Shown: one piece after another, positions 18,398 to 26,922 of the stretch | How positions within the stretch are numbered: the stretch's first letter is position 1 | How the letters are laid out: every line of letters starts with the position of its first letter | Source of the DNA: Candidatus Abyssobacteria bacterium SURF_17 | GTDB lineage: Bacteria > Abyssobacteria > SURF-5 | Assembly (NCBI GenBank): GCA_003598055.1 | Contig: QZKI01000013.1 | Location: 19,970 to 83,969, forward strand | Direction: 5' to 3' | DNA: 64,000 nucleotides | The notes under the pieces: generated by a model | Database searches by the model: none | Told to the model about the DNA's origin: nothing | What the model saw: only the letters and a program-made list of their open reading frames with translations | Position numbers and translations under genes: made by a program

Positions 18398-19507
18398 TCA
18401 CCCTTCCACTGGCTCTCTCAATCGCAACAATAAGTCCAGAAAAGCGCGGTCCTCTCCCACATAATGAGAGCAGTACACCGTAATCTCCTCGATCACTTTC
18501 ATGTTCTCGCGCACTGCGGGGAGGCTAAGAGCCCTGGCATACGTGCGAAGTGAACCCACCTTGTCCCGGTTCAGGATGAGTTCTTCAGCGTTGGTTTCTT
18601 TCAATACCAGTATATCCCTGTATAGGGTGAGCAGCAAGCCGAGGCAATCGTTCAAGAACTCTCTGTAGTTCCTGTCAATAAATGATTTACGTAAGTCTTC
18701 GAGTGCCGTTTTCATGCCGGAGGTCAAGACCTCGCCCGGCACCACAATCTTGTGTTCGGCCTCATCCTCCAGGCGGGCTCGTTCTTCTGCGAGGAGCTCT
18801 TGCAGCCGCTCGTAAGCTTGAATTCGAGCGGAGACGCTCCCAAGCGATTCCAAAATGCATGTGACTGCCTCGAACCGTTTGGTATCGGCAAACAGAAGCC
18901 CCCGTGTGATCTGCCCGTCGGCAAGTTCGGCAGCAACGGCGGCCCTCTCTCTGTCGACGCCAAACTCGGAGGCCAGTATATCAGCGACCGTGTCAGTGCG
19001 GAGCCGGCCGAACTTGACCGGCTGGCAGCGCGATGCTACGGTCGGCAGGACACTTTCCGGCCTCTCGGTCACAAGCACAAAGACGGTGGAAGGCGGCGGT
19101 TCCTCAAGGGTCTTGAGCAGCTTGTTGGCGGAACTGCTCCCTAATCGGTCGGCCTCGGAAATCACGAAAACTTTGCATTTTCCCTTGAGCGGTTTCATAT
19201 AAGCAAACGGCAGCAAATTCTCGACTTGTTCGACGGTAATCGTTGACGACCTCTTCGTGGGCATAATGGTCTGGACATCCGGATGCTTCCCCTCAGCTAT
19301 CAAACGGCAATCGGCACATGTGCCGCAGGAATTGCCGTCTCGAAAAGTGCGGCAATTCAATGCCTCGGCGAATGTGGTGGCCGTCAATTTCCTGCCGACC
19401 CCGGACGGCCCGACAAACAGATATGCATGCGCTACTCTGCCCTTCACAATGGCAGACTGGAGCGTTCGTACTGCCGTTGGCTGGTCCAGAATCTTGTGAA
19501 AACTCAT
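18398..19507 (-). CDS. holB: DNA polymerase III delta' subunit-like clamp-loader protein
   Basis: AAA+ clamp-loader subunit. The 369-residue protein has HAYLFVGPSGVGRK (Walker A with intact GK-like end), a zinc module with CGTCADC plus an upstream C, FVISEADRLG for Walker B region, and LLKTLEEPP followed by the sensor region VASRCQPVKF. It overlaps tmk by 4 bp. The longer C-terminal part is the oligomerisation domain. A 98-bp gap separates it from ricT, and it carries a small GC hairpin (CGGGG/CCCCG, near 18380-18393). Confidence 0.93.
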   Translation of the reverse strand: MSFHKILDQPTAVRTLQSAIVKGRVAHAYLFVGPSGVGRKLTATTFAEALNCRTFRDGNSCGTCADCRLIAEGKHPDVQTIMPTKRSSTITVEQVENLLPFAYMKPLKGKCKVFVISEADRLGSSSANKLLKTLEEPPPSTVFVLVTERPESVLPTVASRCQPVKFGRLRTDTVADILASEFGVDRERAAVAAELADGQITRGLLFADTKRFEAVTCILESLGSVSARIQAYERLQELLAEERARLEDEAEHKIVVPGEVLTSGMKTALEDLRKSFIDRNYREFLNDCLGLLLTLYRDILVLKETNAEELILNRDKVGSLRTYARALSLPAVRENMKVIEEITVYCSHYVGEDRAFLDLLLRLREPVEG

Positions 19508-20160
19508 GCTCGCTTCACGAGAAATGGCTTGATCAAAGACACAACGGTTCTATGCACTTCCTCCACCGAGCCGCTAACCGGTATCACCCGTATCCGGTCC
19601 GGCTCGCGAGATGCGAGTTCAAAGTATCCCTTACGCACGGATCGATGGAATTCCGGGCCTTCCTTCTCCATCCTGTCGCCGCTCGCGTGGTTTGCAAATT
19701 CGCGCTTGGCTGAGACGGCGCGCCTAATACCAATTTCGACGTCGAGGTCTAGCAGGATTGTGATATCGGGCACGAGGCCGCCGGTGGCCAATTCATTCAC
19801 ACTTCGAATAATGTTGATGTCAAGTCCTCGCCCATAGCCCTGGTACGCCATAGTGGCGTCACAGAAGCGGTCGCACACTACCCATTTGCCGGCGCCAAGT
19901 GCAGGCAGGATGATCTCCGACACCTGCTGCGCGCGCGCAGCGAGGAACAGGAAAAGCTCCGCCGGCGACACGAGGCCAGCGTGAGCAGGTGAAAGCAGAA
20001 CCTCCCTGATTCTCTCCCCGATTTCCGTTCCGCCGGGCTCTCGTGTTTCGACCACGTCGATGCCCTCTTTGCGGAGATAATCGGAGAGCAGCGTGGCCTG
20101 AGTGGTCTTGCCGCTCCCCTCCACTCCTTCTATCGTAATAAATTTGCCCCGTTTACTCAT
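19504..20160 (-). CDS. tmk: Thymidylate kinase
   Basis: Phosphorylates dTMP to dTDP. The 218 residues show the P-loop GVEGSGKTTQ, the DR-containing motif CDRFCDATMAYQGYGRG and the LDLDVEIGIRR segment. It overlaps tyrA by 8 bp and holB by 4 bp. Pairing with holB is common in bacteria. Confidence 0.96.
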   Translation of the reverse strand: MSKRGKFITIEGVEGSGKTTQATLLSDYLRKEGIDVVETREPGGTEIGERIREVLLSPAHAGLVSPAELFLFLAARAQQVSEIILPALGAGKWVVCDRFCDATMAYQGYGRGLDINIIRSVNELATGGLVPDITILLDLDVEIGIRRAVSAKREFANHASGDRMEKEGPEFHRSVRKGYFELASREPDRIRVIPVSGSVEEVHRTVVSLIKPFLVKRA

Positions 20161-21025
20161 TCGGTTTGTTCCGATTGAGCGAATCCCTCAGCGCCTTTGC
20201 CACGTTAAAGAACGCAAACACTTCATCATGGTCATGAGCGCTCAGGTAACGGTCGAACTGTTCCATCTCGGTGCCCAACGCTGCCAGCGCCTCTCTGATT
20301 TCCTGTGAGTTTGCCAGGCAGATGTCGGCCCACATTTCAGGGTCGCTCGAAGCGATTCGGGTGGTATCGAGAAATCCCTTGCCCACGAGATGGTTACATC
20401 CTTTATCCAATGCGTTCAGGCCCGAGACCAGCAGCGCGGCCATGATATGAGGCAGGTGGCTCGTCCTGGCCAGGATGCGGTCATGGGCAGAAGGAGTCAG
20501 TTCAACGACGTTCCCGCCCAGGCATCCCCACATTTCCTTAATGGTCTCAGCCACAGCCGGCGTCGTTCTCGCCGTCGGCGTGAGGAACACGGTCGCCCCC
20601 TCGAACAGGCTTGCCGAAGCGTGCGCCACCCCCTTTTTTTCCGAGCCCGCGAGCGGATGGCTGCCGACAAACCTCGCGCCAACCCGCGCCAATTCTTCAA
20701 CCGCTCTGACGATACTACCCTTCGTACTGCCCACGTCAGTAATAAAGCATCCTTCCTTCAGTGAGCTTTCCATTTGCTCGACAATCGACGCAACCGACCC
20801 GACGGGCGTGCAAATCAGAATCAGGTCAGCCCCTTTTGCGGCTTCAGTGAGTTCGCGACCTGCTTCATCGATGGCGCCCATCCTGAGGCCCTTTTCCACT
20901 GACGTGGGGCTTCGTCCGATTCCCACAACCTTCCCGCACATGTGTTTGGCCTTGAGCCCGAGACCAAGTGAGCCGCCGATGAGGCCCACCCCGATGATTG
21001 TCACCTTATCGAAATACGTGCTCAC
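20153..21025 (-). CDS. tyrA: Prephenate (or arogenate) dehydrogenase
   Basis: NAD(P)-dependent enzyme of tyrosine synthesis. The 290 residues start with IIGVGLIGGSLGLGLK (Rossmann glycine motif) and have SHPLAGSEKKG and SHLPHIMAALL, typical for TyrA. No chorismate mutase or ACT domain is fused. Overlaps hisA by 4 bp. Whether it prefers prephenate or arogenate, NAD or NADP, cannot be decided by eye. Confidence 0.94.
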   Translation of the reverse strand: MSTYFDKVTIIGVGLIGGSLGLGLKAKHMCGKVVGIGRSPTSVEKGLRMGAIDEAGRELTEAAKGADLILICTPVGSVASIVEQMESSLKEGCFITDVGSTKGSIVRAVEELARVGARFVGSHPLAGSEKKGVAHASASLFEGATVFLTPTARTTPAVAETIKEMWGCLGGNVVELTPSAHDRILARTSHLPHIMAALLVSGLNALDKGCNHLVGKGFLDTTRIASSDPEMWADICLANSQEIREALAALGTEMEQFDRYLSAHDHDEVFAFFNVAKALRDSLNRNKPNE

Positions 21026-21774
21026 GTGCCCTGCTCGCTTGAGGTGCCGCTGGTCGCAACAATGTCAATCGCCCGTCTGAGGGTGAATGAGCCTTCATAG
21101 AGCGCTTTGCCGATTATCATCCCAATGATTCGGCCAGGCGCCAGGCGCGCGATGTCGCCCACATCCTTCAATGTCGATATACCGCCGGAGGCGATAATGG
21201 AGGCGGGAACCTCGTCCGCCATCCTCGTGAGCGCCTCTCTGTTCGGACCCAACAGCATGCCGTCTCGCTGAATGTCGGTATAAATAATGACGCCCGCGCC
21301 ATCCTCAACTACCCGCTTGCCAAACTCGACGGCATCAATGTCTGTCACGTCACGCCAGCCCTTCACGGCCACCTTGCCGGAGCGCGCATCGATGCCGACA
21401 GCAACTTTCTCGCCGAAGCGCATGCATGCCTCTCGAAGAAACCCGGGAGATTGGAGCGCCGCGGTTCCGAGCACAACACGGTTTATCCCCATCTCCAACA
21501 CACGGGCAAGTGTCTCAAGCGTGCGGCTGCCCCCGCCAAATTGAATTGGGATATTGACCGCGTTCCGAATCGCTTGAAGCGAAGGCAGGTTCTGCGGCGA
21601 GCCGACCAATGCGCCGTCGAGGTCAACAACATGGAGCCATTGGGCTCCCTGCTGCACCCAATTCCGCGCAACTTCGGCTGGGTCGCCTGAATACACCTTC
21701 TCCTTTTCAGGCTTCCCTTGCTCGAGTCGAACGCAACGGCCTCCTCTGAGGTCAATCGCCGGAAACAGTATCAT
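21022..21774 (-). CDS. hisA: 1-(5-phosphoribosyl)-5-[(phosphoribosylamino)methylideneamino]imidazole-4-carboxamide isomerase
   Basis: Histidine synthesis enzyme of the HisA/HisF barrel family. FPAIDLRGG with the catalytic Asp near the N-terminus, HVVDLDGA, QFGGGSR, and the second catalytic Asp in IYTDIQRDGM identify HisA. Start ATG 21774 gives MILFPAIDL and 250 residues; it lies 23 bp inside rplT. No other his gene is nearby, so hisA is separate from any his operon here. Confidence 0.95.
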   Translation of the reverse strand: MILFPAIDLRGGRCVRLEQGKPEKEKVYSGDPAEVARNWVQQGAQWLHVVDLDGALVGSPQNLPSLQAIRNAVNIPIQFGGGSRTLETLARVLEMGINRVVLGTAALQSPGFLREACMRFGEKVAVGIDARSGKVAVKGWRDVTDIDAVEFGKRVVEDGAGVIIYTDIQRDGMLLGPNREALTRMADEVPASIIASGGISTLKDVGDIARLAPGRIIGMIIGKALYEGSFTLRRAIDIVATSGTSSEQGT

Positions 21775-22132
21775 TTTTGTCCAGATGTGCTTTGGCGACT
21801 TCAACTAACTGGTTGAAGACCTCCCGGTCGTTCACGGCTAGTTCCGCCAGCATTTTCCGGTCGACTTCAATTGAAGCGTTGCTGAGTCCGTTGATGAACT
21901 TACTGTACGAAAGCCCCCCTAATCGCGCGGCGGCGTTGATGCGCGTAATCCAAAGGCGGCGGAATTGTCGCTTGCGCGTTCTTCGGTCCCGGTATGAGAA
22001 TCGAAGGCTTCGAATAACGGCTTCGTTCGCGGTGCGAAACAGTCTGCTCTTTCCGCCGTAATAGCTCTTCGCCATCTTCAGCACCTTCCGGCGGCGATTG
22101 CGGGAGGCGGCGCTATTTCGTGTTCTCGGCAT
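21752..22132 (-). CDS. rplT: 50S ribosomal protein L20
   Basis: Large-subunit protein that binds 23S rRNA early in assembly. The 126 residues contain AKSYYGGKSRLFRTANEAV, FRRLWITRINAAARLGGLSYSKFI and the usual C-terminal region; a short extra tail (KAHLDKNDTVSGD) overlaps hisA. It follows rpmI after 57 bp, as in the classical infC-rpmI-rplT operon. Confidence 0.97.
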   Translation of the reverse strand: MPRTRNSAASRNRRRKVLKMAKSYYGGKSRLFRTANEAVIRSLRFSYRDRRTRKRQFRRLWITRINAAARLGGLSYSKFINGLSNASIEVDRKMLAELAVNDREVFNQLVEVAKAHLDKNDTVSGD

Positions 22133-22189
22133 GGTTTAACACACTCCTTCTTGAAGGTTCAAATGTAGACCGCTCGGCGGTCAATGCAG

Positions 22190-22384
22190 CTAGACGCACA
22201 AGAGCCGTTCAATCCGTTTCTGGTCAGCGCTCGAGACTACCTTTGCCTTTCTCAATTTACGCTTGCGGCCACTTGCCTTTTTCGTAAGCAGATGGCTCTT
22301 GTAAGCTCTGTGCCGCTTGAACTTGCCGGATGCCGTCTTCTTGAAACGTTTTGCCGCTGCACGGTTGCTCTTCATCTTGGGCAT
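22190..22384 (-). CDS. rpmI: 50S ribosomal protein L35
   Basis: Small basic ribosomal protein of 64 residues, [17 protein letters not shown] at the start, then the conserved [18 protein letters not shown] 22384 is used because it gives the family N-terminus and has GGGGAG ahead of it; the frame is open 16 codons further upstream without family similarity. Confidence 0.96.
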   Translation of the reverse strand: MPKMKSNRAAAKRFKKTASGKFKRHRAYKSHLLTKKASGRKRKLRKAKVVSSADQKRIERLLCV

Positions 22385-22469
22385 ATCCAACTCCCCTTCC
22401 TGAAACAGGAAAAAGACATCCCCTCCTGTCACGGTCAGAAAAACCTGTGGGATTCTTCCTCGATAGCAG

Positions 22470-22982
22470 TTAGTGCTTGGGTACGAGCACGAGGGTCATA
22501 TTGCGTCCCTCGAGTTTTGGCTGCTGCTCCACAGAAGCCATGTCCTGTGTATCCTGAACGAGTCTTTCGAGCACTCTCCGGCCAAGTTCGGTGTGAACCA
22601 TCTCGCGGCCGCGAAACATCACCGTGATTTTCGCCTTGTTGCCCTCAGCGAGGAATTTCTGAATGTGGTTCAGCTTGAATTGGTAGTCGTGTTCCTCGGT
22701 CTTGGGCCGAAACTTCATCTCTTTGACGACTATTGTATGTTGATGTTTCCTGGCTTCCTTGGCCCGCTTGCTCTGCTCGTACTTGTACTTGCCATAATCC
22801 ATGATTCGGCATACTGGCGGAGAAGCCTGCGGAGCCACCTCAACGAGGTCAAGCTCCTGCTCTCGGGCCAACCGCAGCCCTTCGTCGACGGAAACAATCC
22901 CGATTTGTTCTCCGTCAACTCCGATGAGCCGAATGGACCTGGCACGGATTCTCTGGTTCACTCTGGTTTCTTCAACTCGTAT
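22470..22982 (-). CDS. infC: Translation initiation factor IF-3, probable AUA start
   Basis: Binds the 30S subunit and checks start-codon choice. The 170-residue product has [46 protein letters not shown] and the C-terminal domain GRREMVH-like region ([13 protein letters not shown]). The IF-3 family N-terminus aligns with [10 protein letters not shown]. No ATG or GTG is suitably placed there; ATA at 22982-22980 lies 8 bases after a strong GGAGGT and is the likely start. IF-3 genes typically use rare starts (AUU, AUC, AUA) so that IF-3 represses its own translation. ATG starts further upstream would include the leader hairpins. Confidence 0.9.
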   Translation of the reverse strand: MRVEETRVNQRIRARSIRLIGVDGEQIGIVSVDEGLRLAREQELDLVEVAPQASPPVCRIMDYGKYKYEQSKRAKEARKHQHTIVVKEMKFRPKTEEHDYQFKLNHIQKFLAEGNKAKITVMFRGREMVHTELGRRVLERLVQDTQDMASVEQQPKLEGRNMTLVLVPKH

Positions 22983-23021
22983 TGCGCACCACCTCCAAGT
23001 AGTTGGGGCACAGGGGGATGA

Positions 23022-23050
23022 AACAAAAAAAGATGGCACAGCGCCATCTT
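23022..23050 (-). terminator. Attenuator-like terminator in the infC leader
   Basis: On the minus strand AGATGGC and GCCATCT form a stem (23050-23031) followed by seven T and GTTTC, about 40 bases before the infC start. Because it lies after the promoter and before the gene, it should act as a regulated terminator. An upstream 7-bp hairpin (ACCCTGT/ACAGGGT, 23114-23080) and a CTCATGGG/CCCATGGGAG region (about 23072-23051) offer competing structures. Confidence 0.7.
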
Positions 23051-23183
23051 CTCCCATGGGACCCCCCATGAGCCGCAGAACCCTGTGAGCAACCATTCTC
23101 TGGCGCAACAGGGTGAGAAGCTTTGGCTTCTGCTTTTAAGAGCCGTATGGTTCACAGCAAATTTTTCTGTTTTCTCGCCTCCC

Positions 23184-23212
23184 ATACTAGCACAGGCAAC
23201 ATCCGATGTCAA
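23184..23212 (-). promoter_or_regulatory. infC: Promoter of the infC-rpmI-rplT operon
   Basis: Minus strand TTGACA (23212-23207), 17-base spacer, TAGTAT (23189-23184). This gives a leader of about 195 bases before the infC start. Its -35 box lies 17 bp from the -35 box of the divergent rpmH promoter. Confidence 0.8.
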
Positions 23213-23228
23213 GCTAATGGCAGCGCGC

Positions 23229-23258
23229 TTGACAGCCGACACGGCGTTACACTATAAT
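23229..23258 (+). promoter_or_regulatory. rpmH: Promoter of the rpmH-rnpA operon
   Basis: Perfect -35 TTGACA (23229-23234) and -10 TATAAT (23253-23258) with an 18-base spacer on the plus strand. The expected transcript has a leader of about 145 bases before rpmH. Confidence 0.85.
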
Positions 23259-23409
23259 AAATGGCAAACAAAGATTCGTGCGGCGGGTCAGGAAGCCTCT
23301 GACTTGCCGATTTTGCTTCCATTCACGAATGGCAGAAGGATATCTGCCATGAAGATCATAGACCGCAGCAAAGCGTGACGACCGGATACACCATCAGAGG
23401 GATGGAACA

Positions 23410-23550
23410 GTGAAGAGAACGTATCAACCTTCGAACAGAAAGAGAAAGCGGACACACGGTTTTAGGACTCGGATGAAAACAAAGGGCGGACGGAAGGTTC
23501 TCAGCCGCAGGAGGCGAGAAGGGCGCAAGCGATTGACTGTCAGCGGTTAG
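23410..23550 (+). CDS. rpmH: 50S ribosomal protein L34
   Basis: 46-residue basic ribosomal protein with GTG start. It reads [18 protein letters not shown], then [17 protein letters not shown] and RLTVSG, matching L34 along the whole length. A GAGG ribosome site lies 9 bases ahead. rnpA follows after 14 bp in the usual order. dnaA, often next to rpmH, is replaced here by the divergent infC operon. Confidence 0.96.
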   Translation: MKRTYQPSNRKRKRTHGFRTRMKTKGGRKVLSRRRREGRKRLTVSG

Positions 23551-23564
23551 CCCAGTGGCCCACA

Positions 23565-23912
23565 ATGAAAAACCTTGGTTTTCCGAGGGGCAAGCGGTTA
23601 AAGAAACAGCACGAGTTTAAGAGAATCTATCGGACCGGACGAAAGACAGCGGATGAGTACCTGACCATGTACTCCCGTCCGGCCGAGGGCCGAGCGGGCA
23701 AGGTGGGGATTGTGGCCAGCAAGAGGGTGGGGAAAGCTGTCGAGCGCAACAGAATACGAAGAGTTCTCAGAGAGACCATTCGAGCGAACCAACACCGATT
23801 CAGCGAGAAGACAGACATCGTTATCATCGTGAAACAACCCGCGCTTGAGCTTACCCACGTCGAACTGGCCGAAATGCTGCTTCTCTTGCTCCGAAAAAGC
23901 GGAGCTAATTAA
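23565..23912 (+). CDS. rnpA: Ribonuclease P protein component
   Basis: Protein partner of RNase P RNA in tRNA 5' processing. The 115 residues contain [20 protein letters not shown] and the signature [21 protein letters not shown]. Its stop TAA shares its last base with the yidD ATG, so the two are translationally coupled. Confidence 0.96.
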   Translation: MKNLGFPRGKRLKKQHEFKRIYRTGRKTADEYLTMYSRPAEGRAGKVGIVASKRVGKAVERNRIRRVLRETIRANQHRFSEKTDIVIIVKQPALELTHVELAEMLLLLLRKSGAN

Positions 23913-24121
23913 TGCGCAAGCTGCTAATCTTTGCGATAAAGGTATACAAGGTGGCGCTGTCTCCGCTTCTGCCGCCTGCCTGCCGCTTTTACCCCACCTG
24001 CTCCGAGTACGCTGTCCAGGCCATCGAGAAACACGGCGCATTGAAAGGGTCATTTTTGGCCGCACAGAGAATCTTGCGATGCCATCCGCTCTGCGAGGGC
24101 GGCTTCGACCCGGTGCCGTAG
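23912..24121 (+). CDS. yidD: YidD membrane protein insertion efficiency factor
   Basis: Small (69 aa) membrane-associated protein that helps YidC-dependent insertion. An N-terminal amphipathic/hydrophobic part is followed by the family signature [19 protein letters not shown] and [14 protein letters not shown]. Gene order rnpA-yidD-yidC is conserved in most bacteria. Confidence 0.96.
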   Translation: MRKLLIFAIKVYKVALSPLLPPACRFYPTCSEYAVQAIEKHGALKGSFLAAQRILRCHPLCEGGFDPVP

Positions 24122-24163
24122 AAGCGCCCCTGGACACATCTTCGTGAGAGAGGAGTTTCTCCA

Positions 24164-26020
24164 TTGGACAAAGAGATGCAGAGAAATATGTTGCTTGCGG
24201 TCGTCCTGTCCATTCTCATCATGATCGCATGGACGCATTTCTTTGCTCCAAAACCGTCGGAGCAACCGCAGAAACAGAGGGAATCCGCCGTCAGAGTATA
24301 CGAAGAAACTCCCGAACCGGAAGAGATTGAACCCATTGCGGAACTTCCAGCGCCCGAAGACCTTGCGGGCGCGCGCGACGTCGTGGTGGAAATGCCTCAC
24401 ATGATTGCGACCTTTACGACGCTCGGCGGCCGGCTGACCTCACTTAGGCTTCCCGAGTACCGCTCGAAGCGAGGGGGAGACGTTGAGCTTGTTCCTCAGG
24501 ATCAGGACGGGCAATGGCCCTTGTCACTCGCGTTTCACGACGCAGCCTTCGGCGCAGCCACGGAAAACTTTATCTATGATTGCGCGCTCTTCGTACCAAC
24601 AAACGAGCGACTGCGCGGGCTGGTTGATGAGTTACGACAGTGCGCCGACAGGGTGTCCGCCTCATTGGAGGCGAATGAGCTCCGGCATCAACTCAACTTC
24701 TGCCTTCCTCAGAGTGAAGGAAGCGAAGACCTGCGCTGGGTAGTCTTGGCAGTCGCGAGCGCGGAAAATACAGGCGCCGCCGAAGCCGACTCGCTCCAGA
24801 AGCGCGTCGAGAGATTGTCGCATAGCAAGGTTCTGGTTTTCTCGCACCAGATGACAGCACAACTGAGATTGGTAAAGGCGTTTGTGTTCGACCCGGAGGA
24901 GTTTTCATTCGACATGTATGCGGTCTTCCGCAATACGTCTGACCGTCTCTTGAGCTTGGGAAGCGGCCAGGCGAGCTACTCAATTCAGTGGCTGCCCGGA
25001 TTGGAGAGCTCCGAAACCGCTACAAAATACGACGAACTCCTCGGCGTGTATCTCGTCGAGAAGGATTTCGGTCAGAAGCCGATTCGCAAGCTCAAAGAGA
25101 CCAGAGAGTTCCCGGAGCAGTTGACGTGGATCGGCCTCAAGCGGAAGTACTTCTTCGTTGCACTTGAGCCGGGGAGCGGACTCATGCGGGCCGTTATGGA
25201 GCCCCTCGGACAAAAGGAGGAGTTGGTCAAAATAAGGCTCGACATGCTCCCGACGCAATTGGAGCCGGGAGCCATGGCGGCAAACCACCTCCGCCTCTGT
25301 GTTGGCCCGATGCTAAGGGACGTCCTGGAATCATTCGGTCCGGGCTTCAACCAGGTAATCAACTTTGGATTCTTTGACATCTTCGGGAAGATGCTGCTGG
25401 CAGCACTCTTGTGGTTCAACAAATATGTCCAGAACTACGGGTTGGCCATCATCCTCCTGACCATCGTCGTGCGCGTCGGTCTTTTCCCGCTCAATCAGAA
25501 GAGTTACAAGTCGATGAAGGAGATGCAGGCGCTCCAGCCGAAGGTGACTGAGTTGCGGGAGAAACACAAGAAGAATCCGCAAGAGATGAACCGGAAGATG
25601 ATGGAGCTCTACCGAACCCATAAAGTCAATCCGATGGGGGGATGCCTTCCCATCGCATTTCAGATGCCGATATTTATTGCGCTGTTTCAGGCGCTCAGAT
25701 ACGCAGTGGAGCTGCGCGGTGCAGAGTTCCTGTGGATCACTGACCTTTCCGAGCCCGACCGCCTGTTCACTCTCACGGTCCCGATCAATCTGCCGATTAA
25801 CCTTCTGCCACTGCTGGTTATCGCGGCGATGGTGATTCAGCAGAAAATGACCCCGATGGCGGCGGGCGGCCAGAGCGAGGCTCAACAGAAAATGATGCAG
25901 TACATGCCGATCATCTTCGGCTTCCTGTTCTACAGCATGCCCTCTGGCCTCACGGTATACTTTCTCGTATCCACCGTGCTCGGGCTCGTGCAGCAATACT
26001 TCGTTCAAAAGGCGGCGTAA
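24164..26020 (+). CDS. yidC: Membrane protein insertase YidC
   Basis: Inserts and folds inner-membrane proteins with or without Sec. The 618 residues comprise a first membrane helix (about 8-27), a large periplasmic P1 domain (to about 400) and the conserved C-terminal helices with NYGLAIILLTIVVR, NPMGGCLPIAFQMPIFIALF and MQYMPIIFGFLFYSMPSGLTVYFLVS. The long periplasmic domain is typical of diderm bacteria. TTG 24164 is used because AGAGAGGAG is 8 bases ahead; ATG 24176 (four codons in) is an alternative. Confidence 0.96.
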   Translation: MDKEMQRNMLLAVVLSILIMIAWTHFFAPKPSEQPQKQRESAVRVYEETPEPEEIEPIAELPAPEDLAGARDVVVEMPHMIATFTTLGGRLTSLRLPEYRSKRGGDVELVPQDQDGQWPLSLAFHDAAFGAATENFIYDCALFVPTNERLRGLVDELRQCADRVSASLEANELRHQLNFCLPQSEGSEDLRWVVLAVASAENTGAAEADSLQKRVERLSHSKVLVFSHQMTAQLRLVKAFVFDPEEFSFDMYAVFRNTSDRLLSLGSGQASYSIQWLPGLESSETATKYDELLGVYLVEKDFGQKPIRKLKETREFPEQLTWIGLKRKYFFVALEPGSGLMRAVMEPLGQKEELVKIRLDMLPTQLEPGAMAANHLRLCVGPMLRDVLESFGPGFNQVINFGFFDIFGKMLLAALLWFNKYVQNYGLAIILLTIVVRVGLFPLNQKSYKSMKEMQALQPKVTELREKHKKNPQEMNRKMMELYRTHKVNPMGGCLPIAFQMPIFIALFQALRYAVELRGAEFLWITDLSEPDRLFTLTVPINLPINLLPLLVIAAMVIQQKMTPMAAGGQSEAQQKMMQYMPIIFGFLFYSMPSGLTVYFLVSTVLGLVQQYFVQKAA

Positions 26021-26049
26021 CTCAATTCCGCACAGAAAGGAAGCAAACT

Positions 26050-26787
26050 ATGGTATCAATCGAAGTTGAAGGGAAGACACCGGAGGAGGCGATACAGAAG
26101 GCTCTGGAAGTCCTCGATGCGCCTCGCGAGAAAGTGAAGGTCGAGATTCTGGAGGAAGGCAGCAAAGGATTGTTCGGCATGATTGGAAGCAAACAGGCGA
26201 AGGTGAAGGCAACCCTTTTGGAGATTACCGAACCCGATGTCGGAAGGTCTCAGGCCTCGGAGTTCTCCCCGCGCCCGACGGTTTCCGCCACAAAGCCTCC
26301 GCGTCCGATTACCGATGCACGCGCGCTAGCCGCACTCGGCGACACTCCGGGAAAGGAGACATTGGAGGAACTGCTTCGCCTCATGGGTTTCAAGGCGGAA
26401 ATAACGCAGAGACTCGACGGCGACAAGATAATCCTATCCGTCCATGCCGGCGAGGACAGCAATATCCTCATCGGCAGACGCGGCAAGAACCTCAACGGGC
26501 TGCAATATGTCGTCAACCGCATCTGCGCGAGAAAGAACGAGAACACGCAACCTGTCGTGATAGACATCGAAGGTTACAGGGAGAGACGCGAGGAGGCTTT
26601 GGAGGCATTGGCTCAACGCCTGGCCGCAAAGGCGAAAAGCTCTCACCGCGAGGTCGAGACCGAACCGCTCTCAGCCGCCGAACGCCGACTCATCCACATG
26701 GCCTTGAAAGACGATGCCGAAGTGCGCACACAGAGCCGGGGCGAAGGGCCCTATAAAAATGTGGTCATACGGCCGAGGTCTCGATAA
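26050..26787 (+). CDS. jag: Jag/KhpB RNA-binding protein
   Basis: RNA-binding protein usually encoded beside yidC. The 245 residues contain a Jag-N domain (VEGKTPEEAIQKAL, GSKGLFGMIGSKQAKVK), a linker of about 50 residues, a KH domain (IGRRGKNLNGLQYVVNRI) and a C-terminal R3H domain (ERRLIHMALKDDAEVRTQSRGEGPYKNVVI). In other bacteria it binds many mRNAs and affects cell envelope growth. Confidence 0.95.
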   Translation: MVSIEVEGKTPEEAIQKALEVLDAPREKVKVEILEEGSKGLFGMIGSKQAKVKATLLEITEPDVGRSQASEFSPRPTVSATKPPRPITDARALAALGDTPGKETLEELLRLMGFKAEITQRLDGDKIILSVHAGEDSNILIGRRGKNLNGLQYVVNRICARKNENTQPVVIDIEGYRERREEALEALAQRLAAKAKSSHREVETEPLSAAERRLIHMALKDDAEVRTQSRGEGPYKNVVIRPRSR

Positions 26788-26862
26788 ATAGTTCAGAGGG
26801 AACTGAAATAGGCGCCGGGGCTGTGCCCGGCTCGCCGATGATGGTTCTTCTCTATGTATTGC

Positions 26863-26894
26863 CGCCCCGGAGCTTGAATTGCGGTTCCGGGGCG
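26863..26894 (+). other. GC-rich hairpin between jag and mnmE
   Basis: Eight-base arms CGCCCCGG and CCGGGGCG with a 16-base loop lie 30 bases before the mnmE start. No T run follows, so it is not a classical terminator. It may slow or limit read-through into mnmE or stabilise the mRNA end. Confidence 0.35.
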
Positions 26895-26922
26895 CGCATT
26901 TCTTAAGGAAGTTGTCAGACGT

